Source of the DNA: Hassallia byssoidea VB512170
GTDB taxonomy: Bacteria; Cyanobacteriota; Cyanobacteriia; Cyanobacteriales; Nostocaceae
Direction of reading: 5' to 3'
Length of the DNA: 47,400 nucleotides
Assembly (NCBI RefSeq): GCF_000817785.2
Contig: NZ_JTCM02000050.1
Coordinates: 1 to 47,400, forward strand
How positions within the stretch are numbered: the first letter of the stretch is position 1; each line of letters opens with the position of its first letter. Of this stretch, positions 1 through 8,180 are shown one piece after another. The notes under the pieces were generated by a model. That model was given only the letters and a program-made list of their open reading frames with translations. It was not told the origin of the DNA and made no database searches. The position numbers were made by a program, and so were the translations under genes.

Positions 1-130
1 TAGCGCCGTGGCAAATTCTGTGATCATCAATTTGTACCGAATTAGCTCGTAACCATTTGGCGCTCTCACACTCAAAATATGGAAGGTGTTTTTTAGGATT
101 TATAGCGCCATTTGCTGTACGCTGTCAATT

Positions 131-448
131 TTGTCCAGGTTTTTCCCAAGGGCAATCAGCTACTCCCAACTCAAACAACTGGCGACAAATTGGGACTACG
201 AGGCAATCAGTGCAGGGCTTACTCAGTTGCAAAAATCGGAAAACCAACTCCGCAATGCAGCCCAACCTCACCTTTGGCTTGAAGTCTGCTTGCTAGGACT
301 GGTTCTAACGCGATCTGAGCATAGCAACAACTCAAACAACGGCAACCGCTCAAAGACTGCATCGAATTCCAAAAGAAAATCTCACCCGAAAGTTCCAACG
401 AATAACCTGACTGCTATTTGGAACATCGAAGCCGCTGGAGCTAATTAG
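131..448 (+). pseudogene. dnaX C-terminal fragment (DNA pol III gamma/tau), remnant
   Basis: The reading frame ending at 448 contains a stretch resembling the C-terminal domain of cyanobacterial DnaX: NWDYEAIS, then QLRNAAQPHLWLEVCLLGL near the middle, followed by an Asn/Ser-rich low-complexity tail typical of the variable DnaX end. The ATPase domain and most of the protein are absent upstream, and no good start codon or ribosome binding site precedes the fragment. Intact DnaX would give the clamp-loader gamma/tau subunits, so a functional copy must lie elsewhere. It is followed directly by a broken helicase, consistent with a decay zone. The family call rests on the short LWLEV..LGL region only. 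Confidence 0.5.
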
Positions 449-507
449 TCAGTTTTTTCTCTTTGCGCGATCGCGCGGTCAGGGTAGTAAGATTTAAACC
501 ACTACCC

Positions 508-1815
508 ATGAATAAACCCGACTACAATGCCCTACTCCGAAGTTTCTGGAGTAGTCCAGCATCGCTCGAAAGCATCAAAGACAACACAAAAAACGAAGTT
601 GAAGGGGACATTGGTGATTTTTTAGCAGAGAGTATTCTTTGGCAAGAAATCGTCCCTTCTCAGATCCCCGACCAACGACCGATGCCAGATAACTTACCTC
701 TTGAATTAATAAAAGCACTTCAGAAAAATGGCATTAGTCAACTTTATTCACATCAGTTAGAAGCGCTATCGGCACTCCGAAAAGGCAGGGATGTCATTAT
801 TACAACAACAACCGCCTCTGGCAAAACGTTAAGTGCATACCCGGCAAGGAAAGGAAGGCTGCTTGAATAAGGGTTACAGAGCCATCAGCTTTTACTCGTT
901 AAAGGCTTTAGCACTCGATCAGTTTAACAAAATCTCAACCTTACTCGCTTGCATCCCAGAAGCTACTCGTCCCAAACTGGCAATGCTGACTGGTGATATC
1001 AAAACAGAAGAAAGAGAAAGGCTTCTGGCAGCAAACCCCCATATTATCGGGGCGACCCCAGAACTAATCCACTACCAGCTAAGAGCTAGCTGGAGATCTA
1101 AGTATTGGAGCGAGTTCTTCAAGAAACTAAGGTATATTCTTGTGGACCAGAGCCACCTTTACAGTAGTGTCATGGGTGCATCAATGGCTTTGCTTCTGCG
1201 AAGGATCAAACTTGCGGTGGACCATCATGGAAGTACGAGCGCTAAACTCCAATTTATCTTTCTCTTTGCCATTGTAGGAAATCCAGTCCAGTTGGCTCAA
1301 CGGCTATCCGGTCGCACTCGCGATCCAAATCGGTTAGTCCTGATTGATACTCATTGGAGCAGCTGCGATCGTATAGCGGCTCTTGGTTCTTAAGCCCAGC
1401 ACTAATGCTAATCCCGATGCTGCCAAGATTATTCTATACCTACTAAAACAAGGAATGTCCGGCATTACTTTCTGCAACAGCAGACAAGCCGTAAAAAGCT
1501 TGTTAGGATTGGTCAAAAGCGAAGCTATACGCCAACGTTGCCCAGGCTATGAAGACAAGGTGGGCGACACCTGACCAAGACTTGGGTGGACAGCCTTGTG
1601 AACTCGTTCCGCAACTACCCACGACTATTTCAAATGTTCGCGCTTCGCGTCTGGTGAAGGAGAAGGCTGTCCACCCAAGGCTCCGGGGTTATTGCATGGC
1701 AATCTTCTACGGGTCTCTCACAGGCGATCGCCGTGCTGAGATAATTGAACAGCTGCAATCCGGTCAAATCCGCTTTATCATCAGCACGGAAGCATTGGAG
1801 GCAGGGCGACGTCTG
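508..1815 (+). pseudogene. DEAD/DEAH-box helicase, frame-broken
   Basis: A superfamily 2 helicase spread over at least three frames. Frame one (ATG at 508) carries a Q-motif-like region and Walker A-like TTTASGKTLSAY. The continuation (from about 857) has SLKALALDQ, LTGDI, GATPELIH and a degraded Walker B, VDQSH, where VDEAH is expected. A third piece near 1400-1540 has GITFCNSRQAVKSL. The piece from about 1690 has FYGSLTGDRRAEIIEQL and FIISTEALEAG, typical of helicase motifs IV-V. Motif VI is missing; the frame runs into repeat-like DNA at about 1815. The layout resembles YprA/MrfA-type helicases with an N-terminal ASGK motif. Frame breaks, the lost DEAH and repeat insertions mark it as non-functional. 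Confidence 0.75.
1581..1679. repeat. Palindrome-ended small element inside helicase remnant
   Basis: A 17-bp perfect inverted repeat, CTTGGGTGGACAGCCTT at 1581-1597 and its complement at 1663-1679, bounds a 99-bp element that interrupts the helicase reading frame. The interior (GTGAACTCGTTCC..CAAC..CCCACGAC) aligns with the reverse complement of the element at 47322-47398. The preceding bases, CTGACCAAGACTT at 1571-1583, recur at about 1813-1825 before a second related sequence (GGGGACAGGCTTC), so a degenerate copy probably follows at 1813-1905. It looks like a MITE or REP-type repeat. Confidence 0.55.
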
Positions 1816-2177
1816 ACCAAGACTTATGGGGACAGGCTTCAAGGGTTCGCTCTCGACGCACGCGTTGCGCGTTCATCACGAAGAAGTGTCGTGGGCGAGT
1901 CTTCCCTAAAAAATGGGGGTGGTTCTGACTTATGCTGAATTGCTAGAGGCAAGTGGGTTTTTACCCGCATTTTGTGTTAAACGATAGCAGAAAAATAATG
2001 AGATCGGGGAAACACTTGGCGCGATCGTTGGATGCCTTTGAAAGCTGCCGGTCCTCCGGTGAGGTTGGTGCGACCTTTGTATATCAGCCAAAGCCGCGAA
2101 GTTACTATTTAAGGAGTTAGTCAAAACGATTTGCCTAGAGTGAAAATAGGCAGTTTACAAACTGTCACTTAAAATAG

Positions 2178-2206
2178 TTGCATTTTTATTTAACTAATGA
2201 TATGGT
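2178..2206 (+). promoter_or_regulatory. Promoter of tandem sRNA copy 1
   Basis: TTGCAT at 2178-2183, a 17-bp spacer and TATGGT at 2201-2206. It sits at the same distance from the RNA body as the promoters of copies 2 and 3 although its sequence differs, which argues that promoter function is what is conserved. Confidence 0.5.
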
Positions 2207-2212
2207 TTATTT

Positions 2213-2284
2213 GTGTGTGAGGAGCAAGTTAAAAATTAAAAAACGCCTGGGGTGGAAACACGGTAACACTCCCAGGCGTTTTTT
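2213..2284 (+). ncRNA. Candidate tandem small RNA, copy 1
   Basis: Predicted RNA of about 72 nt beginning just downstream of the -10 box and ending in a hairpin with arms AACGCCTGGG and CCCAGGCGTT followed by a run of T. The 5' part is unpaired and contains GTGTGAGGAG (2215-2224), the exact complement of CUCCUCACAC, the invariant loop of the cyanobacterial small RNA Yfr1 as I recall it. No open reading frame of note fits within it. Coordinates of the transcript ends are inferred from promoter spacing and hairpin position. Confidence 0.5.
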
Positions 2285-2349
2285 CATGGCTATAAAAGAG
2301 CGAGTAAAAAGAAAATCATGTCCAGTCGGACAACTGTCACTCCATATAC

Positions 2350-2378
2350 TTGCCATTTGATAAAAGCAGTGATATTCT
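2350..2378 (+). promoter_or_regulatory. Promoter of tandem sRNA copy 2
   Basis: TTGCCA at 2350-2355, 17-bp spacer, TATTCT at 2373-2378: a near-consensus sigma-70-type promoter immediately before the second repeat unit. Confidence 0.5.
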
Positions 2379-2384
2379 TCAGTT

Positions 2385-2455
2385 GTGTGTGAGGAGCAAG
2401 TTAAAAGTAAAAAACGCCTGGGGTGGAAACACGGTAACACTCCCAGGCGTTTTTT
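2385..2455 (+). ncRNA. Candidate tandem small RNA, copy 2
   Basis: Second unit, nearly identical to copy 1 across the predicted transcript: GTGTGAGGAG near the 5' end, an A-rich linker, then the AACGCCTGGG/CCCAGGCGTT hairpin with T-run. The unit-to-unit period is 171-172 bp, including about 100 bp of conserved DNA between the hairpin and the next promoter. Confidence 0.5.
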
Positions 2456-2520
2456 CATGGCTATAAAAGAGCGAGTAAAAAGAAAATTGTGTTCAGTCGG
2501 ACAACTGTCACTCCATATAC

Positions 2521-2549
2521 TTGCCATTTGATAAAAGCAGTGATATTCT
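2521..2549 (+). promoter_or_regulatory. Promoter of tandem sRNA copy 3
   Basis: TTGCCA at 2521-2526, 17-bp spacer, TATTCT at 2544-2549, identical to the copy 2 promoter. A decayed fourth copy (TTGCGG at about 2690) follows copy 3 but has no RNA body after it. Confidence 0.5.
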
Positions 2550-2555
2550 TCAGTT

Positions 2556-2626
2556 GTGTGTGAGGAGCAAGTTAAAAGTAAAAAACGCTTGGGGTGGAAA
2601 CACGGTAACACTCCCAGGCGTTTTTT
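2556..2626 (+). ncRNA. Candidate tandem small RNA, copy 3
   Basis: Third unit. The hairpin has one change, AACGCTTGGG instead of AACGCCTGGG, which replaces a C-G pair with a U-G wobble and so keeps the stem. The 5' GTGTGAGGAG is unchanged. Conserved structure despite substitution supports an RNA-level function, though one change is thin evidence. Confidence 0.5.
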
Positions 2627-2983
2627 CATGGCTATAAAAGAGCGAGCAAAAAGAAAATTGTGTCCAGTTGTTTAACTGTCACTTCACATACTTGCGGTTT
2701 GATAAGTAAGTCGGCGTGGAAAAACCAAACTATGTAAAGATAAATAAATACGGGTAATGTATCTACCGAGGTGACTAAAAATATGGGCGCTCGTCTAAGG
2801 GTATTCCTGGCTAATGAGCAAAACAAAACCCCTGCAACAACCCACGACAAATTAGGACACATTGTTTTGTAGATCCGCAACCACCGACGAATATTTTTGA
2901 TGAAGCCTGTCCATATTTGTCTAGGGAAGGACTCGCCCCACACTCGCTATGAGGGTTTCAATCCAATGATGCATTAGTAATAA

Positions 2984-3008
2984 AAAGTCGCCCAATACCG
3001 GCGACTTT
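2984..3008. terminator. Hairpin with A/T flanks, possible terminator
   Basis: AAAGTCGCC and GGCGACTTT form a 9-bp stem with a 7-nt loop. No intact gene ends here, so it may be a leftover of the mobile DNA around it. The stretch 2700-3160 otherwise shows no gene I can support. Confidence 0.35.
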
Positions 3009-3165
3009 CACCAAAATAAACATCTACCATGAACAATACAACTTTACGTAAGTTAGAACCAGCGGGGATTCTACATTTTTACCTGCATTCTCAATCACAT
3101 AAGGTATAGTAACAATGTATACGCAACTATCCCTACTCGACCTTCTCCCCCTCTCCCCTACGCTA

Positions 3166-3537
3166 AAACTCGGTATATTCCGATGCTTAAAGGCAGGGGT
3201 GAATCCAGAATTTCCTGAACAAGGAACGCCGCAAGGTCGAGTGGTAAGTCCGCTTTTAGCTAACATCGCACTCAATGGAATTGAGGAAATCCATAACTCG
3301 GTAAGATATGCCGACGACATGGTATTTATCCTCAAGCCAGAAGATGATGCCAACATAATACTAGCCAAAATCAGCCAATTCCTAGCAGACAGGGGAATGA
3401 ATATCAGCCAGAAGAAGACCAAGCTAACCGATACGACTTCGGGCTTTGATTTCCTTGGCTGGCACTTTAAGGTGCAGAGCAACGGAAAATTTAGATGTGT
3501 CCCCTACAAGCTGGACGCGGTTGCAAAATCAATATAG
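3166..3537 (+). pseudogene. Group II intron reverse transcriptase/maturase fragment
   Basis: The fragment contains the RT core: LKAGVNPEFPEQGTPQG, SPLLANIALNG, the catalytic YADD box in SVRYADDMVFIL, KKTKLT and FDFLGWHF. These are RT domains 4-7 of a group II intron-encoded protein (usual length 400-600 aa). The N-terminal finger region and everything after the thumb start, including the maturase X and HNH regions, are missing; the frame ends at 3537 where transposase-like sequence begins. No intron domain V/VI structure was recognised nearby. A non-functional remnant. Confidence 0.85.
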
Positions 3538-3539
3538 TA

Positions 3540-4221
3540 AATCGATAGCACAAACTTATGGTTTAAGTATTGATCCACTGTTGCGACTTCATGCTGATTG
3601 GTTGTGTGATATCAGAAAAACAGAGCAGCGCTTGGAAGGGGAAATTGCCAAACTGTTAGCTGATGACTGTTTCAAAGTTTACAACTTCATTTTTGACTTA
3701 TTTGGTTTTGGGTTGCGAGTGCGCGAAGCGCTTGCTAAGTCGCATTTATCCGTTTGAGGCTTTTTTAAGTGCCGAGGGAAACCGTTGATTGAGCATGAAG
3801 TCAGAGAAGTTAAGAAAGTCGAGAAAGAGCGCCGCGATGGGGTGAACGTAATTAAGCGATCGCCCGGAGATATCAAACGGGTGAAGCGCAACTTTACTTT
3901 GCGATGCATTTAAAATGCGGATCGGAATGGGGACAGTGCTGGAGCAATCGGGTGATGAGTTGGTAGAAAAAGCCTCAGGCGGGCGCGCTGTGTCGAATGG
4001 CTTTATGGCAGTATGTTTTGTGTCAAGTTGAGACGGGCAAACTAAAGCCCAACTCAGTCACAAAGCGACTTTTAGACTACAAAAACGCTTTGAAAAATCT
4101 CACCACCCCTCAAGGCAAGCAGCTACTTAACGGTAAGCACTTGCAGGGTAAACTTATGGCGAAAGTTGCCTTCCATGCTTTTTGATGAATTGGTCAAAGC
4201 TTTAGCGACTACTAACAACTA
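3540..4221 (+). pseudogene. IS110-type transposase remnant, frameshifted
   Basis: Pieces in different frames read LLRLHADWLCDIRKTE, KVYNFIFDLFGFGLRVREAL, then after a frame shift RIYPFEAF, LIEHEVREVKK, and later MALWQYVLCQVETGKLK and LMAKVAFHAFDELVKAL. The order and spacing match the C-terminal half of cyanobacterial IS110-type transposases as I recall them (a GFG.R....SRIYPFE segment, then a short C-terminal helical part). The N-terminal RuvC-like DEDD domain is absent. It abuts the reverse transcriptase fragment, so one mobile element probably landed in the other. Clearly dead. The IS family assignment is moderate. Confidence 0.6.
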
Positions 4222-4235
4222 ACTAGAGTGAAGCA

Positions 4236-6008
4236 ATGGTTAATCAGACATACACGGCTGATGTTTTAGTTGTCGGTGGGGGAACCGGCGGAACTGCTGC
4301 TGCAATCCAAGCAGCGCGAAGAAAAGTAAAAACTATCCTGGTGAGCGAATTTCCTTGGTTGGGGGGAATGCTGACTTCAGCCGGGGTGTCTGCACCCGAT
4401 GGTAATGAATTAGAAGCATTTCAGACAGGTTTATGGGGTGAGTTTTTGCGAGAATTGCGTTCTCGACAGCCAGGAGGATTAGACAATAGTTGGGTAAGCT
4501 TTTTTAGTTACGATCCCCGCATTGGGGCGGCGATTTTTGCCGATTGGGTGCGAGAATTACCAAATCTGCATTGGATTGCTGGCAAAGTTCCCTTAGAAGT
4601 TTTGCGACAAGGAGATTGTGTTACTGGCGTTCGCTTTGCTGATTTTACTGTCAAGGCTAAGATTATTCTCGACGGCACAGAATTAGGAGATTTATTAGCT
4701 TTGGCGGAAATACCTCACTGTTGGGGTTGGGAATTGCAATCTCAGTGGCAAGAACCAAGCGCCCCAGCAATTTATAATTATATCACAGAAAAATATCCTG
4801 TGCAAGCGCCGACTTGGGTTGTGATGATGCAAGATTTTGGTGAAGAAGAACGACAAGAAATTGAGAAAGCACCCAATGAAGATTTATCACAGTTTGCAGG
4901 CGCTTGGGATGATTATGGTGCCGAGAAGTTTTTGAATTACGGACGCTTACCGGGGGGGCTGTTGATGATGAATTGGCCCATCTGTGGCAATGACTACGGC
5001 AAAGAAGTCGGGCGTTTGATAGAGTCAGAGACATCAAGAAGTGAGTTTTTACAAGAATGTCGCTGGCACAGCCAAAATTTTGCCCATTTTATCCAAAATC
5101 AGCTAGGTCATCGCTACGGCTTGGCAGAACAAGTTTTTCCCGAATACCGAAATTCCAGCACGGCTTACGCCCTACATCCCTACTACCGGGAAAGCCGCCG
5201 TTTGGTGGGACTAACTACTGTGCGAGAACAGGATATTTTGCCGATCGCTCTTGGTAGAGTAGCATCCTTAAATATCGAAGCGATCGCTATTGGTAATTAC
5301 GCCAATGACCACCATTATCCCGGAGTCAACTACCAGCTACAACCCAAATCTATCCGCTGGGGGGGACGTTGGACAGGAACTCCCTTTACAATTCCTTACC
5401 GTTGTTTAATACCCGCGCAAACGGATGGTTTATTGGTGTGTGACAAAAATATCTCTGTATCGCATATCACTAATGGGGCAACAAGATTGCAACCTGTGGT
5501 GATGGGCATTGGTCAAGCGGCAGGAATGGCAGCTGCTATGTGCGTTGAGTTGAACATTCAGCCGAGAGATTTACCTGTGAGAATGCTGCAAAATGCTTTG
5601 TTGCAAGACTTACATTCTCCGGCTACAATCGTTCCATTATTCAATTTACCACCCGATCATCCGGAATGGCTGGACTGGCAACTGTATTACTTAGACAACC
5701 CAGATGCTTATCCAGCTACTGGAAATTGTCCCATTTCATCTAATATTCAGTACAATTACTTGCAAAACAAATACGTACAATCACTTAATCAAGAATATTT
5801 CCGGGGCATCTTCCATCGCCTAGATCGGCAAGATTACAGATTTAGCATCACCACAGCAACTCAAAACCAATTGCCTTTACCAATTGTGACCTTGCGATCG
5901 CATATAAACGAGCAACTGCAAAATTTTGTTGATAAGCAACCGCTACAAATTTGCGGTTCCTGGAATCGTGCTGGTAATTGGTTATTAGTTGAACATATTG
6001 AAAAATAG
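4236..6008 (+). CDS. FAD-dependent oxidoreductase
   Basis: 590 aa. The N-terminus (about residues 8-40) has the dinucleotide-binding Rossmann motif VLVVGGGTGGTAAAIQAARR, followed by EFPWLGGMLTSAG, the arrangement of the FAD_oxidored (PF12831-type) family. A C-terminal segment around residues 410-435 (ATRLQPVVMGIGQAAGMAAA) is the second FAD-contact region typical of this family. No signal peptide or membrane segment is seen, so it should be cytoplasmic; the substrate is unknown. The start ATG follows AGAGTGAAGCA, a weak ribosome binding site. It stands alone between mobile DNA remnants and patX. A shared transcript with patX is unlikely because patX appears to have its own promoter. Confidence 0.85.
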   Translation: MVNQTYTADVLVVGGGTGGTAAAIQAARRKVKTILVSEFPWLGGMLTSAGVSAPDGNELEAFQTGLWGEFLRELRSRQPGGLDNSWVSFFSYDPRIGAAIFADWVRELPNLHWIAGKVPLEVLRQGDCVTGVRFADFTVKAKIILDGTELGDLLALAEIPHCWGWELQSQWQEPSAPAIYNYITEKYPVQAPTWVVMMQDFGEEERQEIEKAPNEDLSQFAGAWDDYGAEKFLNYGRLPGGLLMMNWPICGNDYGKEVGRLIESETSRSEFLQECRWHSQNFAHFIQNQLGHRYGLAEQVFPEYRNSSTAYALHPYYRESRRLVGLTTVREQDILPIALGRVASLNIEAIAIGNYANDHHYPGVNYQLQPKSIRWGGRWTGTPFTIPYRCLIPAQTDGLLVCDKNISVSHITNGATRLQPVVMGIGQAAGMAAAMCVELNIQPRDLPVRMLQNALLQDLHSPATIVPLFNLPPDHPEWLDWQLYYLDNPDAYPATGNCPISSNIQYNYLQNKYVQSLNQEYFRGIFHRLDRQDYRFSITTATQNQLPLPIVTLRSHINEQLQNFVDKQPLQICGSWNRAGNWLLVEHIEK

Positions 6009-6053
6009 AACTTGGCATTTTTTTTAGTCAAAAACATTGCTTTTGTCAAAATG

Positions 6054-6084
6054 TCCGGACGCAGGAAAAAAAACTAAGTATAAG
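6054..6084 (+). promoter_or_regulatory. DIF+-type promoter of patX (TCCGGA)
   Basis: TCCGGA at 6054-6059 matches the -35 element of DIF+ promoters, which in Anabaena-type cyanobacteria are active early in developing heterocysts. A -10-like TATAAG lies at 6079-6084 (19-bp spacer), with TAAGTA at 6075-6080 as the alternative. The distance to the patX ATG is about 30-35 nt. Confidence 0.55.
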
Positions 6085-6116
6085 TGAAGTGGAGAGTTCC
6101 AAAATAGACACTTACT

Positions 6117-6359
6117 ATGCGTGCAACTATTTCACTTCTAATTACTAGCTTAGTATTCGGCTCCTTAGCTTTTAACTGCCAAGCGATGGCAAATCGCTTA
6201 TCTAATCTGTTCCTATCCTATGATGATTCAGAACAATTTATATCGGTGAAACCCAAGCCCAAACCCAGAACTAACCAACCAGAACTGCCAATACCTCATC
6301 GGGGTAGCGGACGCAGAGAGTTAATGCAATATGTCGGTCAGACATATCCTGCTGTTTAA
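6117..6359 (+). CDS. patX: PatX-type heterocyst-inhibiting peptide precursor
   Basis: 79 aa. Residues 1-25 form a signal peptide (MRATISLLITSLVFGSLAF, then CQAMA), so the peptide should be exported. The mature part is short, basic and proline-rich (KPKPKP, residues 45-50) and holds HRGSGRRE at residues 61-68. RGSGR is the PatS/PatX pentapeptide that binds the differentiation regulator HetR and blocks heterocyst formation in neighbouring cells. PatX proteins are defined by a signal peptide plus an HRG(S/T)GR motif near the C-terminus; length and layout fit. PatS itself is much shorter and ends in the motif, so PatX is the better call. The gene is monocistronic with a DIF+-like promoter and has no strong ribosome binding site. 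Confidence 0.85.
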   Translation: MRATISLLITSLVFGSLAFNCQAMANRLSNLFLSYDDSEQFISVKPKPKPRTNQPELPIPHRGSGRRELMQYVGQTYPAV

Positions 6360-7065
6360 CAACTATAAGGGAAGGTAACTTGTTAAAGCGACAATTTTCT
6401 TGTAGCAAGAAAATCTTCATCAAGTTAAACAGGGTGTTATGTCAAAATATTTGATACATACACCCTTAGTACATATATAGCAGTAGAGATACAAAAACGG
6501 GCAGCGATCGCTCAGTACTTCGTCAGTAAGCTTCTGTATACATACGAGAGTCGTAAACCTTGCCTCAAAACGCGAAGCAACCTAGCTTCACGGCAAGACA
6601 GCATCAAAAGTTTTTCAATTACAACAATAATCGAAAAATTCCCAGATCAACTTCAACTTATCTAGAAAAAAATCTCATTAAGGCTATCAGTTAAGCTTTA
6701 GTAGCTCGAGCTGCTTTGATATTTGCAATGTTGTTCGTTCTAGGAAATAGCCTGAATGCTTCTCTACTTTGGTACGCTCACAGGCTTTCTCATGCGTCGA
6801 AGGCAGCTAGCTGGCTATTTGGCGTTGCTGAACCATTATTCTGATATCTTGCACCATTTTCAATAACCCTCGTAGGGTGTGTTAGGAGGACAGTACGGCA
6901 CCGTCGCTATCGGTTTGGTGCGCTAGCAGAAAGTACGGCATCCTACTAGCTAGTTATTTGGAGTTGCTGAATTATTGACCTTTAATACCATTTCACGATC
7001 GCAATACATATAAATGTAGAGACGTAGCATTGCTACGTCTCTACAAAAACCCTGCAAGGATTGTT
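6360..7065. other. Intergenic region with diverged direct repeats
   Basis: About 700 bp without a gene I can support. It holds an imperfect direct repeat (6804-6837 and 6945-6976, sharing CTAG.T..TATTTGG.GTTGCTGAA) about 140 bp apart and GTACGGCA duplicated near 6892 and 6933. These look like old repeat insertions. No tRNA cloverleaf was recognised. Confidence 0.5.
7015..7045. repeat. 15-bp-arm palindrome (TGTAGAGACGT family)
   Basis: TGTAGAGACGTAGCA and its exact complement separated by one base, just beyond the stop codon of the minus-strand ferritin-like gene. It may serve as its terminator, but a relative at 8099-8127 shows it belongs to a dispersed palindrome family. Confidence 0.7.
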
Positions 7066-7956
7066 TTATGATTGCTTAGTCTTTTCTGTGCCCTTAATGC
7101 CGTTAAGGAACATCGGCACGAATTTATCCATAAACGCTTGCGGGTCGCGCTGCCAAGCTTTTTGTGCTGCCATAATTCTGGTAAACTGCAATTCAGGTGC
7201 TAACAAAGTCTGCGGTAAGCGCTCCATTAAATACTGGGGACGTTCCCAAACAGGCATTGTGTTTGCCACTTCTACCAAGTTGGCTACTCGACGCAATTCC
7301 GCTCCTAAGGTGATATCCATTCCGGATTCAAACGCTGCTTGTTCAATTGCTGCATATTTCCGCTTTGCCTTTTCCACCTGTTGTTGGTGTTCTGGACTTT
7401 TGCGGGCAATTTCTGCTAACCAACGATTACCCCAGCGAACGTGTCCTGCTTCTTCTGGCAGAATTTTCTCAATCGTTTCCCGAATTTTAATATTTTCTTC
7501 GGTTTGCGGTGCAAGCTTTAGAGCGTAAATGTGTGCTGAGAAATATTCGCAACCTCGTTTTTCAGTGACATTAATCGCTGCGAGGGAAGAAATCAGAAAA
7601 TCATCAAGGTCTTTAACTGGATCTTTTTGGTCGCTGTCTAAGAGCCTTTCAAATTCATCAATGTAGGATGAACCAGGGGGAGTTCCCACATCGCTTTTCA
7701 ACTCCACCAACAAATCAGTTAGCCACATGGCGTGACGAGCTTCATCTGAGATATGATGTGATAAATCTCGGACTAATTCTGGTGGTTTGCCGTTAAGTAG
7801 TTCAATTAAATCAGTAAGGTCTTTGCAGCTGCGTTGTTCGCTGTAACGGTAGCGGTTGAGCGTGATTAAATGAATTTCGCGATCGCCCACTACCCGATTT
7901 AAGATATCTCTCGCACCCAAAGCATTCTGAAATTTACGCGGGTAAGCAACAGTCAT
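7066..7956 (-). CDS. Ferritin-like di-iron domain protein
   Basis: 296 aa, soluble and largely helical. Two ExxH-type iron ligand motifs are visible: DEARHAMW at about residues 71-78 and EEAGHVRW at about 168-175, the spacing of a four-helix-bundle carboxylate-bridged di-iron site. A conserved ITLNRYRYSEQRS stretch at about 31-43 would lie on the first helix. This is the ferritin-like fold seen in di-iron oxygenases and hydroxylases rather than storage ferritin; the substrate cannot be told. The gene is transcribed alone, convergent to patX and upstream of the methyltransferase gene on the same strand (224 bp away), with a palindrome in between. Confidence 0.8.
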   Translation of the reverse strand: MTVAYPRKFQNALGARDILNRVVGDREIHLITLNRYRYSEQRSCKDLTDLIELLNGKPPELVRDLSHHISDEARHAMWLTDLLVELKSDVGTPPGSSYIDEFERLLDSDQKDPVKDLDDFLISSLAAINVTEKRGCEYFSAHIYALKLAPQTEENIKIRETIEKILPEEAGHVRWGNRWLAEIARKSPEHQQQVEKAKRKYAAIEQAAFESGMDITLGAELRRVANLVEVANTMPVWERPQYLMERLPQTLLAPELQFTRIMAAQKAWQRDPQAFMDKFVPMFLNGIKGTEKTKQS

Positions 7957-8098
7957 AGTTTTTATAGAGTTTTGTAAACCGCTATTTTTGATAGTAAGTT
8001 AGTACTAGCTCGGTTGATCGTTGTAATATGTAGCGATCACCCTACCTTTATTGATCGGAAAACGTACAGCGATCGCGCAATATATGTCAAACATCGTC

Positions 8099-8127
8099 GT
8101 AGAGACGTTCCATCGGAACGTCTCTAC
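8099..8127. repeat. 13-bp-arm palindrome (TGTAGAGACGT family)
   Basis: GTAGAGACGTTCC and its exact complement with a 3-base loop. The arms match the palindrome at 7015-7045 in their outer half (GTAGAGACGT) and differ inside, the pattern of compensated dispersed hairpins common in cyanobacterial intergenic DNA. Confidence 0.75.
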
Positions 8128-8180
8128 AATCACCTGTCCCAACTAGGGACATGACATAACAGCAAATATCCGCAAAAATG

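Larger units (their letters stand above)
2178..2700 (+). repeat. 171-172-bp direct tandem repeat, three full units
   Basis: Three units starting at the TTGTGTGTGA marks 2211, 2383 and 2554, followed by a partial degenerate fourth. The first unit diverges in its promoter region, as expected for the edge of an array that grew by tandem duplication. The minus-strand open frame running through the array is an artefact of the period. Confidence 0.85.

Noticed and set aside
2207-2629. 140-aa minus-strand open frame through the tandem array
   Set aside because: Its triplicated sequence follows the 171-bp period (57 codons) and it reads across the hairpins; no ribosome binding site. The promoter-hairpin layout on the plus strand explains the DNA better.
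2178-2640. The array as NsiR1, the tandem small RNA upstream of hetF
   Set aside because: The architecture is similar, but no hetF is nearby and I cannot match the sequence to NsiR1; the promoters lack TCCGGA.
2213-2640. The minus strand of the array as Yfr1 genes (it contains CTCCTCACAC)
   Set aside because: On the minus strand the motif follows the only hairpin and no terminator hairpin comes after it, and promoter boxes face the plus strand.
2632-2943. 103-aa minus-strand frame between the array and the reverse transcriptase
   Set aside because: No recognisable domain, no ribosome binding site, and it begins in the decayed end of the tandem array.
2953-2963. GTTTCAATCC, like the start of a cyanobacterial CRISPR repeat
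   Set aside because: Only about 10 bases match; no second copy at spacer distance and no cas genes in the window.
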